From: a virus | Virus record (IMG/VR): IMGVR_UViG_3300044615_000589 | Coordinates: 1-22,480 of that record | Strand: one strand, 5' to 3' | DNA length: 22,480 nucleotides | Part shown: piece after piece, positions 1-7,292 of the stretch | Numbering within the stretch: position 1 is the first letter of the stretch | Layout: every line of letters begins with the position of its first letter | Notes under the pieces: generated by a model | Database searches by the model: none | The model's input: the letters and a program-made list of their open reading frames with translations, nothing else | Told to the model about the DNA's origin: nothing | Translations under genes and position numbers: made by a program

Positions 1-501
1 GTTCCCCAGCCCGCCCACAGTTCCGGCGGTCGCAGCGACGTAGTAGTCTCCAGTTGCTGGCGCAACGCCGTCCACCGTGTTTGCGGTGATCACTGGCGCG
101 GTGTTGACAGTCCATGCGCCTTTGTAGGTCAGCGCGCCAACGCTCGAGGGAGGCAGCAGCGCGCTCGGAATTTTGCCGTCCACGCCCAGCTGCGGCACCA
201 GTCCGGCGATTGCGGTCGTCGTGAGGAACGCGACCTGGCTGGTGGTCAGCGCGCTGATTTGGTAGCTGGAAATCAGCCCGGCGCTTGTCAGCTGCGGGAT
301 TTTGTCGGCGATCGCGAGTTGCGTGATGTCGTTGGTTGTCAGCGCCCCGCCGCCAACTTCCACTACTCCGGAGTTTCCTTTTAAATACAGCTTGCCGCTC
401 TGCGTGTTGACGGCCAGTTCCGCCAGTTGCAACGCCCCAGCCAGAGGAGCGTCGGGCGACGTGGTGATTGCGTTGCGGATGGGAATGATCGGGAATGCCA
501 T
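1..501 (-). CDS. Tail fibre-like protein, N-terminal part (runs off the left edge)
   Basis: The frame opens with ATG at 501, 9 bp after the stop of the collagen-like gene, and stays open for 167 codons to the window edge. It starts MAFPIIPIRNAITTSPDAP and then has LAELAVNTQSGKLYLK (about residues 27-42). That resembles the start of many phage tail-fibre or receptor-binding proteins, in which a 'GELAVN...GKL' segment precedes repeats. The rest is low-complexity, beta-rich text (LTTNDITQLAIADKIPQL, GLVPQLGVDGKIPSALLPP), as expected for a fibre shaft. It is probably the last structural gene and acts in adsorption at the tail tip. The exact fibre family cannot be given because the C-terminus is missing. 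Confidence 0.7.
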   Translation of the reverse strand, partial: MAFPIIPIRNAITTSPDAPLAGALQLAELAVNTQSGKLYLKGNSGVVEVGGGALTTNDITQLAIADKIPQLTSAGLISSYQISALTTSQVAFLTTTAIAGLVPQLGVDGKIPSALLPPSSVGALTYKGAWTVNTAPVITANTVDGVAPATGDYYVAATAGTVGGLGN

Positions 502-510
502 GGTGGTGCG

Positions 511-792
511 TTAGTAAGTGCCTGCTGTGAAATTAACCGGCGTCCACGCGGTGCCGTTGAATTGAAATACCTGGTTGGCCGTGGGATCGGTCGCGGAAAC
601 CGGCTGGCCTTGAATGCCGACGACGGTCGCCACCGTCTCAGTCTCGCCAGCTGCGAGCGATAGGTCGCCGGTGATGCTCGTTAGGTTGCCGGGAGGCCCC
701 TGAGGTCCCTGCGGGCCTTGCGGGCCAACGGTCCCCGGTGCGCCTGTCAAAAGCGTGACCACCAACGGGCCACAGGTAGAGTTGCAGCTCAT
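511..792 (-). CDS. Small virion protein with collagen-like Gly-X-Y repeat
   Basis: This is a 93-residue protein. Residues 18-35 form a short collagen-like tract (GAPGTVGPQGPQGPQGPP), flanked by a cysteine-containing N-terminus (MSCNSTCGP) and a C-terminal part ending in QFNGTAWTPVNFTAGTY. Collagen-like repeats are known from phage tail fibres and appendages, where they trimerise into a stiff rod. The 'FNGTAWTPV' ending resembles a module found at the end of fibre-associated proteins. It lies between a small distal tail gene and the fibre-like gene, so a fibre or fibre-attachment role is likely. ATG at 792 is used, 3 bp after the stop of the upstream gene. Confidence 0.6.
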   Translation of the reverse strand: MSCNSTCGPLVVTLLTGAPGTVGPQGPQGPQGPPGNLTSITGDLSLAAGETETVATVVGIQGQPVSATDPTANQVFQFNGTAWTPVNFTAGTY

Positions 793-795
793 AGG

Positions 796-1116
796 TCAGG
801 AAATTGTCACGCGGGCCTCAATGAGTCGGATATCCCAGCCGTCAGGGCGCTGGACGTTGACGGTCAGCTGTGCGCCAAACTGTGCCGAAAATGCCGCTGT
901 CTGTGTTTGAGTCAGGCGCAGCGACACCGTCTCCGCGTCCGGTCGCACGATGGTCGGCGTGGTGAGCGATGCGCCCGCAGAGGTTTTGAGCGTCACGCCC
1001 ACAAACCAGTTCGTTAGGTCGGTGTAGGCGCTACAAAGCCCGTCTTCTTGCAGTTGGAACGAAAAATCCCAGTCGGTCCCGCGCTGGATTGTTGAACTGG
1101 TTTGGACGGCGACCAT
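796..1116 (-). CDS. Small distal tail protein, function unknown
   Basis: This 106-residue protein has no recognised motif. It is rich in Thr, Ser and beta-forming residues (FVGVTLKTSAGASL, ETVSLRLTQTQTAAFSAQF, QLTVNVQRP, IRLIEARVTIS). The composition and length suit an all-beta virion protein that accessorises the baseplate or fibre. It begins with ATG at 1116, 4 bp after the upstream stop, and ends 3 bp before the collagen-like gene. A structural role is inferred from position only. Confidence 0.55.
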   Translation of the reverse strand: MVAVQTSSTIQRGTDWDFSFQLQEDGLCSAYTDLTNWFVGVTLKTSAGASLTTPTIVRPDAETVSLRLTQTQTAAFSAQFGAQLTVNVQRPDGWDIRLIEARVTIS

Positions 1117-1120
1117 TTAA

Positions 1121-1351
1121 TTAGAGCCGCCGGGACAAGTAATTTTCTGCCGAGTCGCAGCACCCGCTTGCCTGCTCTGCGCCCTCAGGCCATGCCTTGG
1201 CTGCCACCTCCTCATCCCGCGTTGCGAGCCGTCCCAGTGGGCACTGTGGCGCTTCCTTAAGGATTTGGAACCGCGCCGTGCAGGTTGCCGCCTGTTCACA
1301 CTGTGCGCACACTGAAAGCCTTTTGTCAACGAGCCACCGAGGGATCATCAT
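1121..1351 (-). CDS. Small four-cysteine (putative zinc-binding) protein
   Basis: This is a 76-residue protein starting MMIPRWLVDKRLSVCAQC. Four cysteines follow the pattern C-x2-C-x5-C-x12-C (residues 15, 18, 24, 37) and suggest a small zinc knuckle or structural metal site. More cysteines (CC) lie near residue 65. The ATG at 1351 overlaps the stop of the previous gene (ATGA, 1351-1348), which fixes the start; the longer open frame upstream is overlap noise. Its position among distal tail genes suggests a tail-tip or assembly factor, but the family is unknown to me. Confidence 0.55.
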   Translation of the reverse strand: MMIPRWLVDKRLSVCAQCEQAATCTARFQILKEAPQCPLGRLATRDEEVAAKAWPEGAEQASGCCDSAENYLSRRL

Positions 1352-1941
1352 GCGATGGTGAAACTGCAGCTCACGGATGCGTCTAGGTAACCGTTGGCGC
1401 TTGTGCCGGTCTGGCCACTCTTGAGCCATTGCAACGGCACGGCGTTTGCCGCAGGTGCCCCGGGACTTGGTGGAGTTGGAGCAATCCCCACATAAATAGT
1501 GCCCACCGGAAGTGCGTCAATTTGCGCTCGGTATGCCACGCTGTACGGGTCATTTTCCCAGTCGGGATACGGCGACACCGGCAAAAGTCCCGTTTTCACG
1601 GCGTAATCTTCGCCCGCAATTTGCCAAAAAATGCTCCACTCCTCGGAAACTGGCGGTTGCCCCTGCGGTGTAAAAGTCATTGTGACAGTGCCGGAAGGTG
1701 TGAGGATGCCAAGTATTTGCGCGCGTCCCTCGCATAAGTTCGGCCCCCGCAGGATCCAGTTTTGCTCATCGCCAAGCGGCGCTCCCTCACATTGCAATTC
1801 GCGGCGCGTCCAGCCCGTGTAGAGCGTGCCATGCGTAATAGTGCCTGATCCGGTCAGTGTGTAGCCGTCGCCGGTTTCGGAGTAGTTGAACTCCACCGAA
1901 ACATTGCCGGTGATGTGTTTCCGCCACTCGTAGCAGTTCAC
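1348..1941 (-). CDS. Distal tail / baseplate-region protein, function unknown
   Basis: This 197-residue protein uses a GTG start at 1941, which overlaps the preceding stop as GTGA (1941-1938). That start matches the ATGA coupling seen along the module and is preferred to the in-frame upstream GTG at 1986, which would give a 48-bp overlap. The sequence is beta-rich and aromatic (SVEFNYSETGDGYTLTGSG, TVTMTFTPQGQPPVSEEW, IFWQIAGEDYAV), has Pro/Gly-rich linkers near residue 155, and ends DASVSCSFTIA. No enzymatic motif was seen. The composition and location next to other beta-rich proteins suggest a virion surface protein. Confidence 0.6.
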   Translation of the reverse strand: MNCYEWRKHITGNVSVEFNYSETGDGYTLTGSGTITHGTLYTGWTRRELQCEGAPLGDEQNWILRGPNLCEGRAQILGILTPSGTVTMTFTPQGQPPVSEEWSIFWQIAGEDYAVKTGLLPVSPYPDWENDPYSVAYRAQIDALPVGTIYVGIAPTPPSPGAPAANAVPLQWLKSGQTGTSANGYLDASVSCSFTIA

Positions 1942-2489
1942 GCGCTCCACGCCAGATTGCACGGGTTCGGCACTGGTTGCGAACACACGTTGCTGATTTC
2001 GGTGATGGCCAGCGGGTCGCCGTCGGTGACCACGGTCGCGAGCAGTATGTAAACGGAGTCTGCGGTGTTGGGTTCAATGTTGCCGCTCTGCAGAATGGTG
2101 ATGGCGTCGGAGTCGGGCAGGATTTCCAGCGTGGTCGTGTTGTAAGTGATCTTAGCGTAAATGTATGAGTTGCCGCTGATGTCCAGTTTGAACGGCGGGA
2201 AATCCAGTCCCATCCCGTCAGGCCAGCGGCCAGCGATCAGGTTCTGAGCAACCTGGACTTTTAGGGCAGTGCCTTCGCTAGCGTCGGTAACCTCGAAATA
2301 CTGGCAAACTGTGCCGCCGCCGCCGCCGCCTACCGTGCCGCGATTGATAACAAGCGATGTCCCGCCGCTGGATTCTTTGAGCAGATACCCCACGCCAGGA
2401 CGAAGCCGGGACTGTCGCACCGCTGCGTTGATGCGCTGAATATGCTCGGCGAGGATCGCCATTCCGCGTTGTACGTCTGGTAGATCCAT
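1938..2489 (-). CDS. Distal tail protein with glycine linker, function unknown
   Basis: This is a 183-residue protein from ATG at 2489, 1 nt after the upstream TAA. An in-frame ATG further up would overlap the upstream gene and is not favoured. The N-terminal 50 residues are helical (MDLPDVQRGMAILAEHIQRI). A glycine stretch around residue 57-62 (GTVGGGGGGTV) separates them from a beta-rich C-terminal part (FEVTDASEGTALKVQVAQ, ITILQSGNIEPNTADSVYI). A helical anchor joined by Gly to a beta domain is common in tail-tip and fibre-associated proteins. The specific role is unknown. Confidence 0.6.
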   Translation of the reverse strand: MDLPDVQRGMAILAEHIQRINAAVRQSRLRPGVGYLLKESSGGTSLVINRGTVGGGGGGTVCQYFEVTDASEGTALKVQVAQNLIAGRWPDGMGLDFPPFKLDISGNSYIYAKITYNTTTLEILPDSDAITILQSGNIEPNTADSVYILLATVVTDGDPLAITEISNVCSQPVPNPCNLAWSA

Positions 2490-2490
2490 T

Positions 2491-3159
2491 TTATGGTCCG
2501 TAGAGGTAAGAGTCCCAGCCACCAGGCCGGGATGTGAGCCACTCCATGGTCACGCGGTAGTTCCCGCCTTCCTGCGTTGCGGTTGCGCCAGTCATCAAAA
2601 AGTTGACTTGGTTGGAAAAGTTGAATGGACAGCCGGAGATTGTGTTGGTGGCAAAGCCCACGCCATCAAAATGCGGCGGCACACTGTAAACCTTTTGATG
2701 CTTCACGACAATTCGCGGTGTGAGGTAGTCCACCTCCCCGCGATTGAATCGCAGTAAAAGCTGATTGGTCCACTCCGTTGTTGATGGTCCGTAAGCTGGA
2801 AACCCGTCGTCGGGATAAGTGGTTGGGCCTGGCTCTCTTCCGGCTTTCCAGTTTTGCCACCACCCCATCGTCTGCGCGCTTATGTTGTTTCTAAACAGGA
2901 TAAATGTCTCAATGGGGTCGGTCACAGTAGATATGTCTAGGCTCCAAATGTCGGGGAACGTAGTGCCTCCACCGCCGCCGGGATCGGGGACGGTTTCCGT
3001 GTACGTCTCCGTTAATGTCCACACCCCGTCCGCCTGCGATAGCGTCCAATTGGAAGCAGTGGCGGCTGGCGTCGGCTGGGTGAAACTCTCGTAGGTGTTT
3101 GTCAGGAACTTGTTCCCGCGTGCGTCGCGGCCTGTCTCTGTGCGGACGAGTGTGCTCAT
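2491..3159 (-). CDS. Tail protein downstream of the tape measure, function unknown
   Basis: This 222-residue protein overlaps the tape measure stop by 4 nt (ATGA at 3159-3156). It is Trp/Tyr-rich and beta-rich, with a Gly/Pro linker near residue 58-64 (VPDPGGGGGTTFP). It ends in a segment with WLTSRPGGWDSYLYGP. The slot right after the tape measure usually holds a distal tail or tail-tip protein in siphoviruses, so that role is plausible. No conserved motif was recognised, so the name is based on position. Confidence 0.6.
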   Translation of the reverse strand: MSTLVRTETGRDARGNKFLTNTYESFTQPTPAATASNWTLSQADGVWTLTETYTETVPDPGGGGGTTFPDIWSLDISTVTDPIETFILFRNNISAQTMGWWQNWKAGREPGPTTYPDDGFPAYGPSTTEWTNQLLLRFNRGEVDYLTPRIVVKHQKVYSVPPHFDGVGFATNTISGCPFNFSNQVNFLMTGATATQEGGNYRVTMEWLTSRPGGWDSYLYGP

Positions 3160-4823
3160 TGATAAACGATAGAGGTTGCGCCGCCGGTCGGTTTGCTCAT
3201 TTGAGCCACCAGCTTGGCGGTGTTGTCTGCAGTGCGTTGCTGCGCCTGCAGTTGTTGGCGTTGGATGTCGAGCGCGCTTGTTTGTGGCCCCAAAATGTCG
3301 CCGCCGATTTTGGCCATGCTGGTAACAATCCCGCCCATGGGTTGGACTGCTGCAGTCTGTTTCATTTCCAGCTTTTGCTCGCCTGCTGCGGGAGTTGCAA
3401 ATCGTCCGCGCATTGCGATCCCGGTTGCCGCCACGGTTGCAGCGGTCTTTGCCTCAATTTCGGCCATCTTGCGGCGCGCTTCGTCAGACTGCACCTGCTC
3501 ATTTTGGGTTGGCCCACTTGGCGCTGTAATTTGCGCCCCCACGTTGGAGATTGCAGCGCTTAGCGCGCTCGCCGCGTCCTTGCTCGCCTTTGCGCCTGCG
3601 TTTGCCAACGCCAGCACTGTCTCCGGCTTGATAGCGTTCTGGAGAAAGTCCGATGAGTTCCGCAGCGACTGCAACAGCGACGCCATGCCTTTCTGAATGA
3701 CTCCCATCAGCGCGGTTCCGGCAGACGTGAGCCCCGCTTTCATCTGCTCAATGATGCCCGGCAGATTGATGTATTCTTTGAACCTTGCAAACGCCTCAGA
3801 AAGCCCGTCAGCGGCGCGAGAAAGTAGCGCTTTGAATTCTGTGCCAGCGACAACAAGCCCGGCGCGGATGTACTCGATCGCGTCGCCGTTCATTATCGCC
3901 TCAGCGATTGCAGCCGCCCCCGCGCCCAGCTGCGCACCGACTCCGGCAAGGTCCATGTTTACCAAAGCCTCCACCAGCCCCGCGAGCGGCTCCAGCGCTG
4001 GCGAGAAAGCCCGGATGGATGCCGCGAGGCTTGCTCCACCCGTTGCGCTGGCCTCCATGATTTTGAGCACCGTTGGAGCAACGCCCGCAGCGATGCCGGT
4101 GAAGAGTCCTTGCAATTTGCCTTTGACGGCGACGGCCAAACTGTTGAGCGACGAACCTTGCGCGCCCATCAGTTGCATGATCCGCGCAAAAACGCCTGCG
4201 TTTGCCTGCATGATCTGCGCTTGGGCACCCATTGCGCCCGCTGCGCCAGCAAGGTTTTTAGGATCCAGTGCCGCAAGCATTTTGATGCCGGACGCGCCAA
4301 ACGCAGCCACCGCGGCCTCGGCTTGTTGCGCCGGGTTGGCAATGGCCCTGATCGCGTCGCCCACGGCAACCATGCGCTGCGCCACGCTCATCCCCGCAAG
4401 CTGTTGCATGGACAGTCCTGCGTCGCGGATGATCCCCGCCAACGGTCCCGCGTTGTTGGCGGCCTGTTGCAGCGACTGGTTGAAACGGTCAGTTGCCGGT
4501 GCGGCGTCCTCAGCTTTTCCGCCCACTTCCTCAAGGCTGCGCTCGAGGGTCATAATCTGTTGCACGGCCAGCCCAGACTTGTAACTGACGTCCACAAGCC
4601 GCGCGCCCATTTCCACCGCGCCCACGGTGCCCTTGTAAATTGCTGCACCCAACGCGGCCACGGACGCAGCCAACGCCACGGCGGCCACCTGTAGCCGCGC
4701 CATGCCGTTGCCCTCGTCAACCTTCCCAGCCTCCCCGCGCAGCGATGTGAGTCCCTGCTTGGCAAGGTCCACTCCGGCAAGAAATCCCCGAACGTCGAGT
4801 GCTAGTTGTGCTGTTGCGCTCAT
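3156..4823 (-). CDS. Tail tape measure protein
   Basis: This 555-residue protein sits downstream of the tail assembly chaperone pair and one intervening gene. It sets tail length and is ejected with the DNA. The sequence is typical: Ala/Gly/Gln-rich and helical throughout, with a hydrophobic stretch at about residues 45-75 (VAAVALAASVAALGAAIYKG). Further hydrophobic segments lie around 240-330, and a Gln-rich coiled-coil end carries LDIQRQQLQAQQRTADNTAKL. At the known rule of about 0.15 nm of tail per residue the tail would be roughly 80 nm, fairly short for a siphovirus. ATG at 4823 overlaps the upstream stop (ATGA). Confidence 0.85.
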   Translation of the reverse strand: MSATAQLALDVRGFLAGVDLAKQGLTSLRGEAGKVDEGNGMARLQVAAVALAASVAALGAAIYKGTVGAVEMGARLVDVSYKSGLAVQQIMTLERSLEEVGGKAEDAAPATDRFNQSLQQAANNAGPLAGIIRDAGLSMQQLAGMSVAQRMVAVGDAIRAIANPAQQAEAAVAAFGASGIKMLAALDPKNLAGAAGAMGAQAQIMQANAGVFARIMQLMGAQGSSLNSLAVAVKGKLQGLFTGIAAGVAPTVLKIMEASATGGASLAASIRAFSPALEPLAGLVEALVNMDLAGVGAQLGAGAAAIAEAIMNGDAIEYIRAGLVVAGTEFKALLSRAADGLSEAFARFKEYINLPGIIEQMKAGLTSAGTALMGVIQKGMASLLQSLRNSSDFLQNAIKPETVLALANAGAKASKDAASALSAAISNVGAQITAPSGPTQNEQVQSDEARRKMAEIEAKTAATVAATGIAMRGRFATPAAGEQKLEMKQTAAVQPMGGIVTSMAKIGGDILGPQTSALDIQRQQLQAQQRTADNTAKLVAQMSKPTGGATSIVYQ

Positions 4824-5623
4824 TTGTCAATCTGTTGCTGCATTGCCTTTTCTGCGGCTGCTGCGGATTTGCGTTCCATGCGCTTCGCGACAATCTCGCC
4901 CGCAGCGTTGATTCGACGCTGCATCCCAGCGATGTCGTTTGCGTAGGTGACCTGGTTGGCGGCTTTGATGTCCAGTTTTGACGACGACCGCGTAACGGCC
5001 ACGCTGCCCCGCCCGCCCTTGCTAGATACCCAACTCGGCGTTGGCACCTTAAACCTCGCCGCTGCTGCGTTCCAGCCGCTCGCGAGGTAACCCACGCGCG
5101 CGTGCAATGATCGCCGGATGTTTTCCAGTCCAGTCGTGTCGATCTCCATTTTAACACGGCCCACGAACCGCCCGTTGCGACGTTGCCGCTCGTACCAGGA
5201 CAACGGGTCGTTGTCGGCTGCGCTCAGGACTTCTTTTTTTGCCTTTGCCACGGCAGCTCGCCCAAGTAGTCGCGCCCGTGCGCTTGTCGTGACGCGCGCC
5301 AACTGCCGCGCGGCTTTGCGGCTCACAAACCGCTCGGCTTTGCCAAGCCCCACGCTGCCAGCGATGCCTTTGGACGCCACCACAAACGCCCGCCCAAGGT
5401 CCACGTTTATTGCTGCTTTGCCTCGGCTCAAGTCCACCGCGCCGATCACCCGAGCGCCTTTTGCTGGCGGTGTGATGCCCTGCACTGTCATCAAATACTC
5501 GGCAAACGACACGGCCATGAGTTCGGGCAGCGCGAGCCCGCCGGTCGCAACGCCTTCGACGATGCGCGCCAGTGTTGCCGCTCCCCATTCGGCTTGTGCT
5601 TCATTCAGTTTGAGCGAGATCAT
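4820..5623 (-). CDS. Phage structural-module protein of unknown function
   Basis: This is a 267-residue protein lying between the tail assembly chaperone extension and the tape measure. It starts with ATG at 5623 (MISLKLNEAQAEWGAA), inside the last 23 bp of the -1 frame of the chaperone gene, so translation is probably coupled. The N-terminal region is helical. A basic middle segment (SRKAARQLARVTTSARARLLGRAAVAKAKK broken over residues 105-134) is followed by DPLSWYERQRRNGRFVGRV, then a Lys/Arg/Ala-rich helical end (VAKRMERKSAAAAEKAMQQQ). The high positive charge could fit contact with the tail tube lumen, tape measure or nucleic acid. The family was not recognised. Confidence 0.6.
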   Translation of the reverse strand: MISLKLNEAQAEWGAATLARIVEGVATGGLALPELMAVSFAEYLMTVQGITPPAKGARVIGAVDLSRGKAAINVDLGRAFVVASKGIAGSVGLGKAERFVSRKAARQLARVTTSARARLLGRAAVAKAKKEVLSAADNDPLSWYERQRRNGRFVGRVKMEIDTTGLENIRRSLHARVGYLASGWNAAAARFKVPTPSWVSSKGGRGSVAVTRSSSKLDIKAANQVTYANDIAGMQRRINAAGEIVAKRMERKSAAAAEKAMQQQIDK

Positions 5624-5825
5624 TCGAGCACAACGCCATGAGGCGAGAAAGCTGCTCCGTTGGTGCCGGTCCTTGGCGCACTGTCCACGCACCGGCCGCC
5701 CAGAGCGCCGCGTGATAATACGCCAGCGCTCGAGTCATCGGCAGGTCCAGAATGGCGTCCTCGGTCCACCCCGTCTTGTCGGCCAACGTGAGAATGAGTC
5801 CAGCTTCCCATGTTGGCCCAATCAG
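5601..5825 (-). CDS. Tail assembly chaperone, -1 frameshift extension (gpT-like part of a G-T fusion)
   Basis: This open frame has no good start of its own. It becomes readable if ribosomes on the upstream gene slip back one base at GGGAAAC (5831-5825). After the slip, decoding continues CTG ATT GGG CCA..., giving LIGPTWEAGLILTLADKTG and so on for 74 residues to TGA at 5601-5603. The fusion would be about 199 residues. This follows the lambda gpG/gpGT arrangement, in which a short abundant chaperone and a rarer extended form load tail tube subunits onto the tape measure. Position, reading frames and lengths all fit. The extension overlaps the next gene by 23 bp. Confidence 0.8.
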   Translation of the reverse strand: MIGPTWEAGLILTLADKTGWTEDAILDLPMTRALAYYHAALWAAGAWTVRQGPAPTEQLSRLMALCSNDLAQTE

Positions 5826-6199
5826 TTTCCCGGCGCGTCCTTGTCCTCAGTTCCGGGACGTGGCACTACCTCCACCGCCTGCGACTTAATCTCGGCCGCC
5901 ACGCGGTTGATCTCCGCGACCAACTGCGGCAGCGCGGCCAATGGCAAGGAGTCGGCAAAATCATGGATTGCGTCCCACGCCGTGCCCGCGTCGATGGCCT
6001 TGCGCACGGCCTGTAACGGCTGAGACCGCTCCCACGCCAGAGCAAGAATCTGCTCCTCAATTTGCAGAGGCGTCAGCTCCGCGCCTTCGGTGTCGGTGAA
6101 AAGCGTCAGCCCCAGAGCCATGCAATTCAGCCGCGACCGCAGCGAAAACGGTCGCAATTTGATGCCCTCAATCTCAATCGGACCAGATAGAAAACTCAT
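5822..6199 (-). CDS. Tail assembly chaperone (gpG-like, zero-frame product)
   Basis: This 125-residue helical protein begins MSFLSGPIEIEGIKLRPFSL and ends ...TEDKDAPGN with TGA at 5824-5822. The stop directly follows a GGGAAAC slippery heptamer, so the same mRNA can give a longer product by -1 frameshifting. In long-tailed phages such a pair always lies between the tail tube genes and the tape measure, as here. The proteins act in the cytoplasm as assembly chaperones and are not kept in the virion. ATG at 6199 overlaps the previous stop (ATGA). Confidence 0.8.
   Translation of the reverse strand: MSFLSGPIEIEGIKLRPFSLRSRLNCMALGLTLFTDTEGAELTPLQIEEQILALAWERSQPLQAVRKAIDAGTAWDAIHDFADSLPLAALPQLVAEINRVAAEIKSQAVEVVPRPGTEDKDAPGN
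5825..5831 (-). promoter_or_regulatory. Programmed -1 ribosomal frameshift slippery heptamer GGGAAAC
   Basis: The codons read CCG GGA AAC TGA in the zero frame. G-GGA-AAC fits the X-XXY-YYZ rule, so both tRNAs can re-pair after slipping one base back (GGG AAA). The zero-frame stop follows at once, and the -1 frame is open for 74 codons. The equivalent lambda site is GGGAAAG. A downstream stimulatory structure was not worked out. Confidence 0.75.
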
Positions 6200-6648
6200 A
6201 ACGCGGCGAGCAGTTTGGCTTTCTTTTCCTCCGGTAGGTCAGGATGAATAACGACTTGCCGGTTGCCCTTGCGGATTAGCGCGCACGGTTTTTGAGTCTG
6301 CAGCCACGTTTTAAGCTGCACCGTAAAATCCCGTTGCGCCCGTTGAATCGTGATCCAGTGCAACGGGTTGGCGGCTCGCCACTCGTCTGACAACCAGCGG
6401 CGCCGGAACTCGTCAAACGAGACGTCCTCATCGCCGATGCGAGCGCGCACGTCGCCCTTGATACTCCAAACGACTTGTCGCTTCACGCCGTCGGATGTTT
6501 CTTCGACCGTGTCGTGAAAGTTCTCCTCGTCGAGCAGTTGCCCGCCCACCGCAAGCCACGCACCGATCAAATCGGTGTTGGGTGACTTAAGCGGCGGCAG
6601 GTTGTCGCGAATAAAGTCGATTCGCGTTCCGGGTTTTAGATGTGACAT
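6196..6648 (-). CDS. Tail-module protein of unknown function
   Basis: This is a 150-residue protein (MSHLKPGTRIDFIRDNLPP...). It is charged and mixed alpha/beta, with a Trp-rich centre (VVWSIKGDVRARIGDEDVSF, FRRRWLSDEWRAANPLHW) and a basic C-terminus (KGNRQVVIHPDLPEEKKAKLL). It lies between the paralogous tail proteins and the tail assembly chaperone, overlapping the latter by 4 nt (ATGA at 6199-6196). That position suggests another tail assembly or tube-associated factor. No family was recognised. Confidence 0.55.
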   Translation of the reverse strand: MSHLKPGTRIDFIRDNLPPLKSPNTDLIGAWLAVGGQLLDEENFHDTVEETSDGVKRQVVWSIKGDVRARIGDEDVSFDEFRRRWLSDEWRAANPLHWITIQRAQRDFTVQLKTWLQTQKPCALIRKGNRQVVIHPDLPEEKKAKLLAAL

Positions 6649-6669
6649 AATCGGATGCGCTGTTGCGCT

Positions 6670-6978
6670 TTAACTTGCGGCGGTGTAGGCGACGCCGTCG
6701 TAAGAGAAGCCCTGCCAATCTTCGTTGGTTTGCGTCTCGGTGATTTTCGTGATGATCACTTTGCCGGTGACGCCGTCAGGCTCGCCAGCTGCGCCACCGA
6801 GTGTGATTGCAGGCAAGTCGCCCTTGCCTTTAACCGAAAACGAAAACTGACTGTCCACGATTGTTGCCTCAGAGTGAGTGCCGTCGGCGTTGATAAGTTC
6901 CTTGGTTTCGCCCGTGAGCGTAGTGTCCACGGACTCAATGAGCGTGCCGGTAATTTTGGTAATGCCGAAAGTTGCCAT
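6670..6978 (-). CDS. Small tail protein, paralogue B (MATFG family; possibly tail tube-like)
   Basis: This 102-residue beta-rich protein starts MATFGITKITGTLIESVDT. It resembles the gene directly upstream: both begin MATFG. Both also carry a 'KG...LP/LS-x-I-x-L/I-GG' segment followed by V-x-x-T/I-K-x-x-ETN-type text (here VIITKITETQTNEDWQGF). Small beta-sandwich proteins just before the chaperone and tape measure are often major tail (tube) proteins, so one of the pair may build the tube and the other be a minor or terminal version. This is inference from position. ATG at 6978 lies 6 bp after the upstream stop. Confidence 0.55.
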   Translation of the reverse strand: MATFGITKITGTLIESVDTTLTGETKELINADGTHSEATIVDSQFSFSVKGKGDLPAITLGGAAGEPDGVTGKVIITKITETQTNEDWQGFSYDGVAYTAAS

Positions 6979-6984
6979 GGCGGT

Positions 6985-7287
6985 TTATTCGAAAAGGGTT
7001 CCGGTTATTTCCGATGTCGGAAAGTCGTCGTTGGTTTCGCTGTATTTGGTGGACGTAACGGTCAGCGCCGAAAAGCCACCAATGGAAATGGTGGACAGCG
7101 TGGCAATCCCTTTGGTGCGAATGGTCACCGTGGTTTTGCTGCGCGGCTTTGCCTGTGCGAGCACCACGCGCCCCGTTGCGCCTTTGATGGTTGCGGTTTC
7201 GACTTCCTGCGTGCGTTCGGAGCTTTGCAGAAAGCTGCCGGTCGGCGCGGTCAGTCCGAATGTTGAGGTGACTCCAAATGTAGCCAT
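6985..7287 (-). CDS. Small tail protein, paralogue A (MATFG family; possibly tail tube-like)
   Basis: This 100-residue beta-rich protein starts MATFGVTSTFGLTAPTGS at ATG 7287. Starting further upstream at 7341 would overlap the previous gene and lose the match with paralogue B. The C-terminal half (TIRTKGIATLSTISIGG, then VTSTKYSETNDDF) aligns with the downstream protein, pointing to a tandem duplication. The N-terminal halves differ, so the copies have diverged for some time. It is likely a virion tail component; tube subunit is the best guess. Confidence 0.55.
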   Translation of the reverse strand: MATFGVTSTFGLTAPTGSFLQSSERTQEVETATIKGATGRVVLAQAKPRSKTTVTIRTKGIATLSTISIGGFSALTVTSTKYSETNDDFPTSEITGTLFE

Positions 7288-7292
7288 GGGAT

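Noticed and set aside
1942-1986. Longer start (GTG 1986) for the distal tail gene
   Set aside because: It would overlap the previous gene by 48 bp. GTG 1941 gives the GTGA overlap typical of this operon.
3697-4584. 295-codon open frame on the plus strand
   Set aside because: It is antisense to the tape measure gene; composition (Ala/Ser/Pro) mirrors the Ala/Gly-rich gene on the other strand.
5620-5811. 63-codon minus-strand frame starting MGSWTHSHVG
   Set aside because: It is the third frame under the chaperone extension. The -1 frame reached through GGGAAAC gives the more protein-like sequence.
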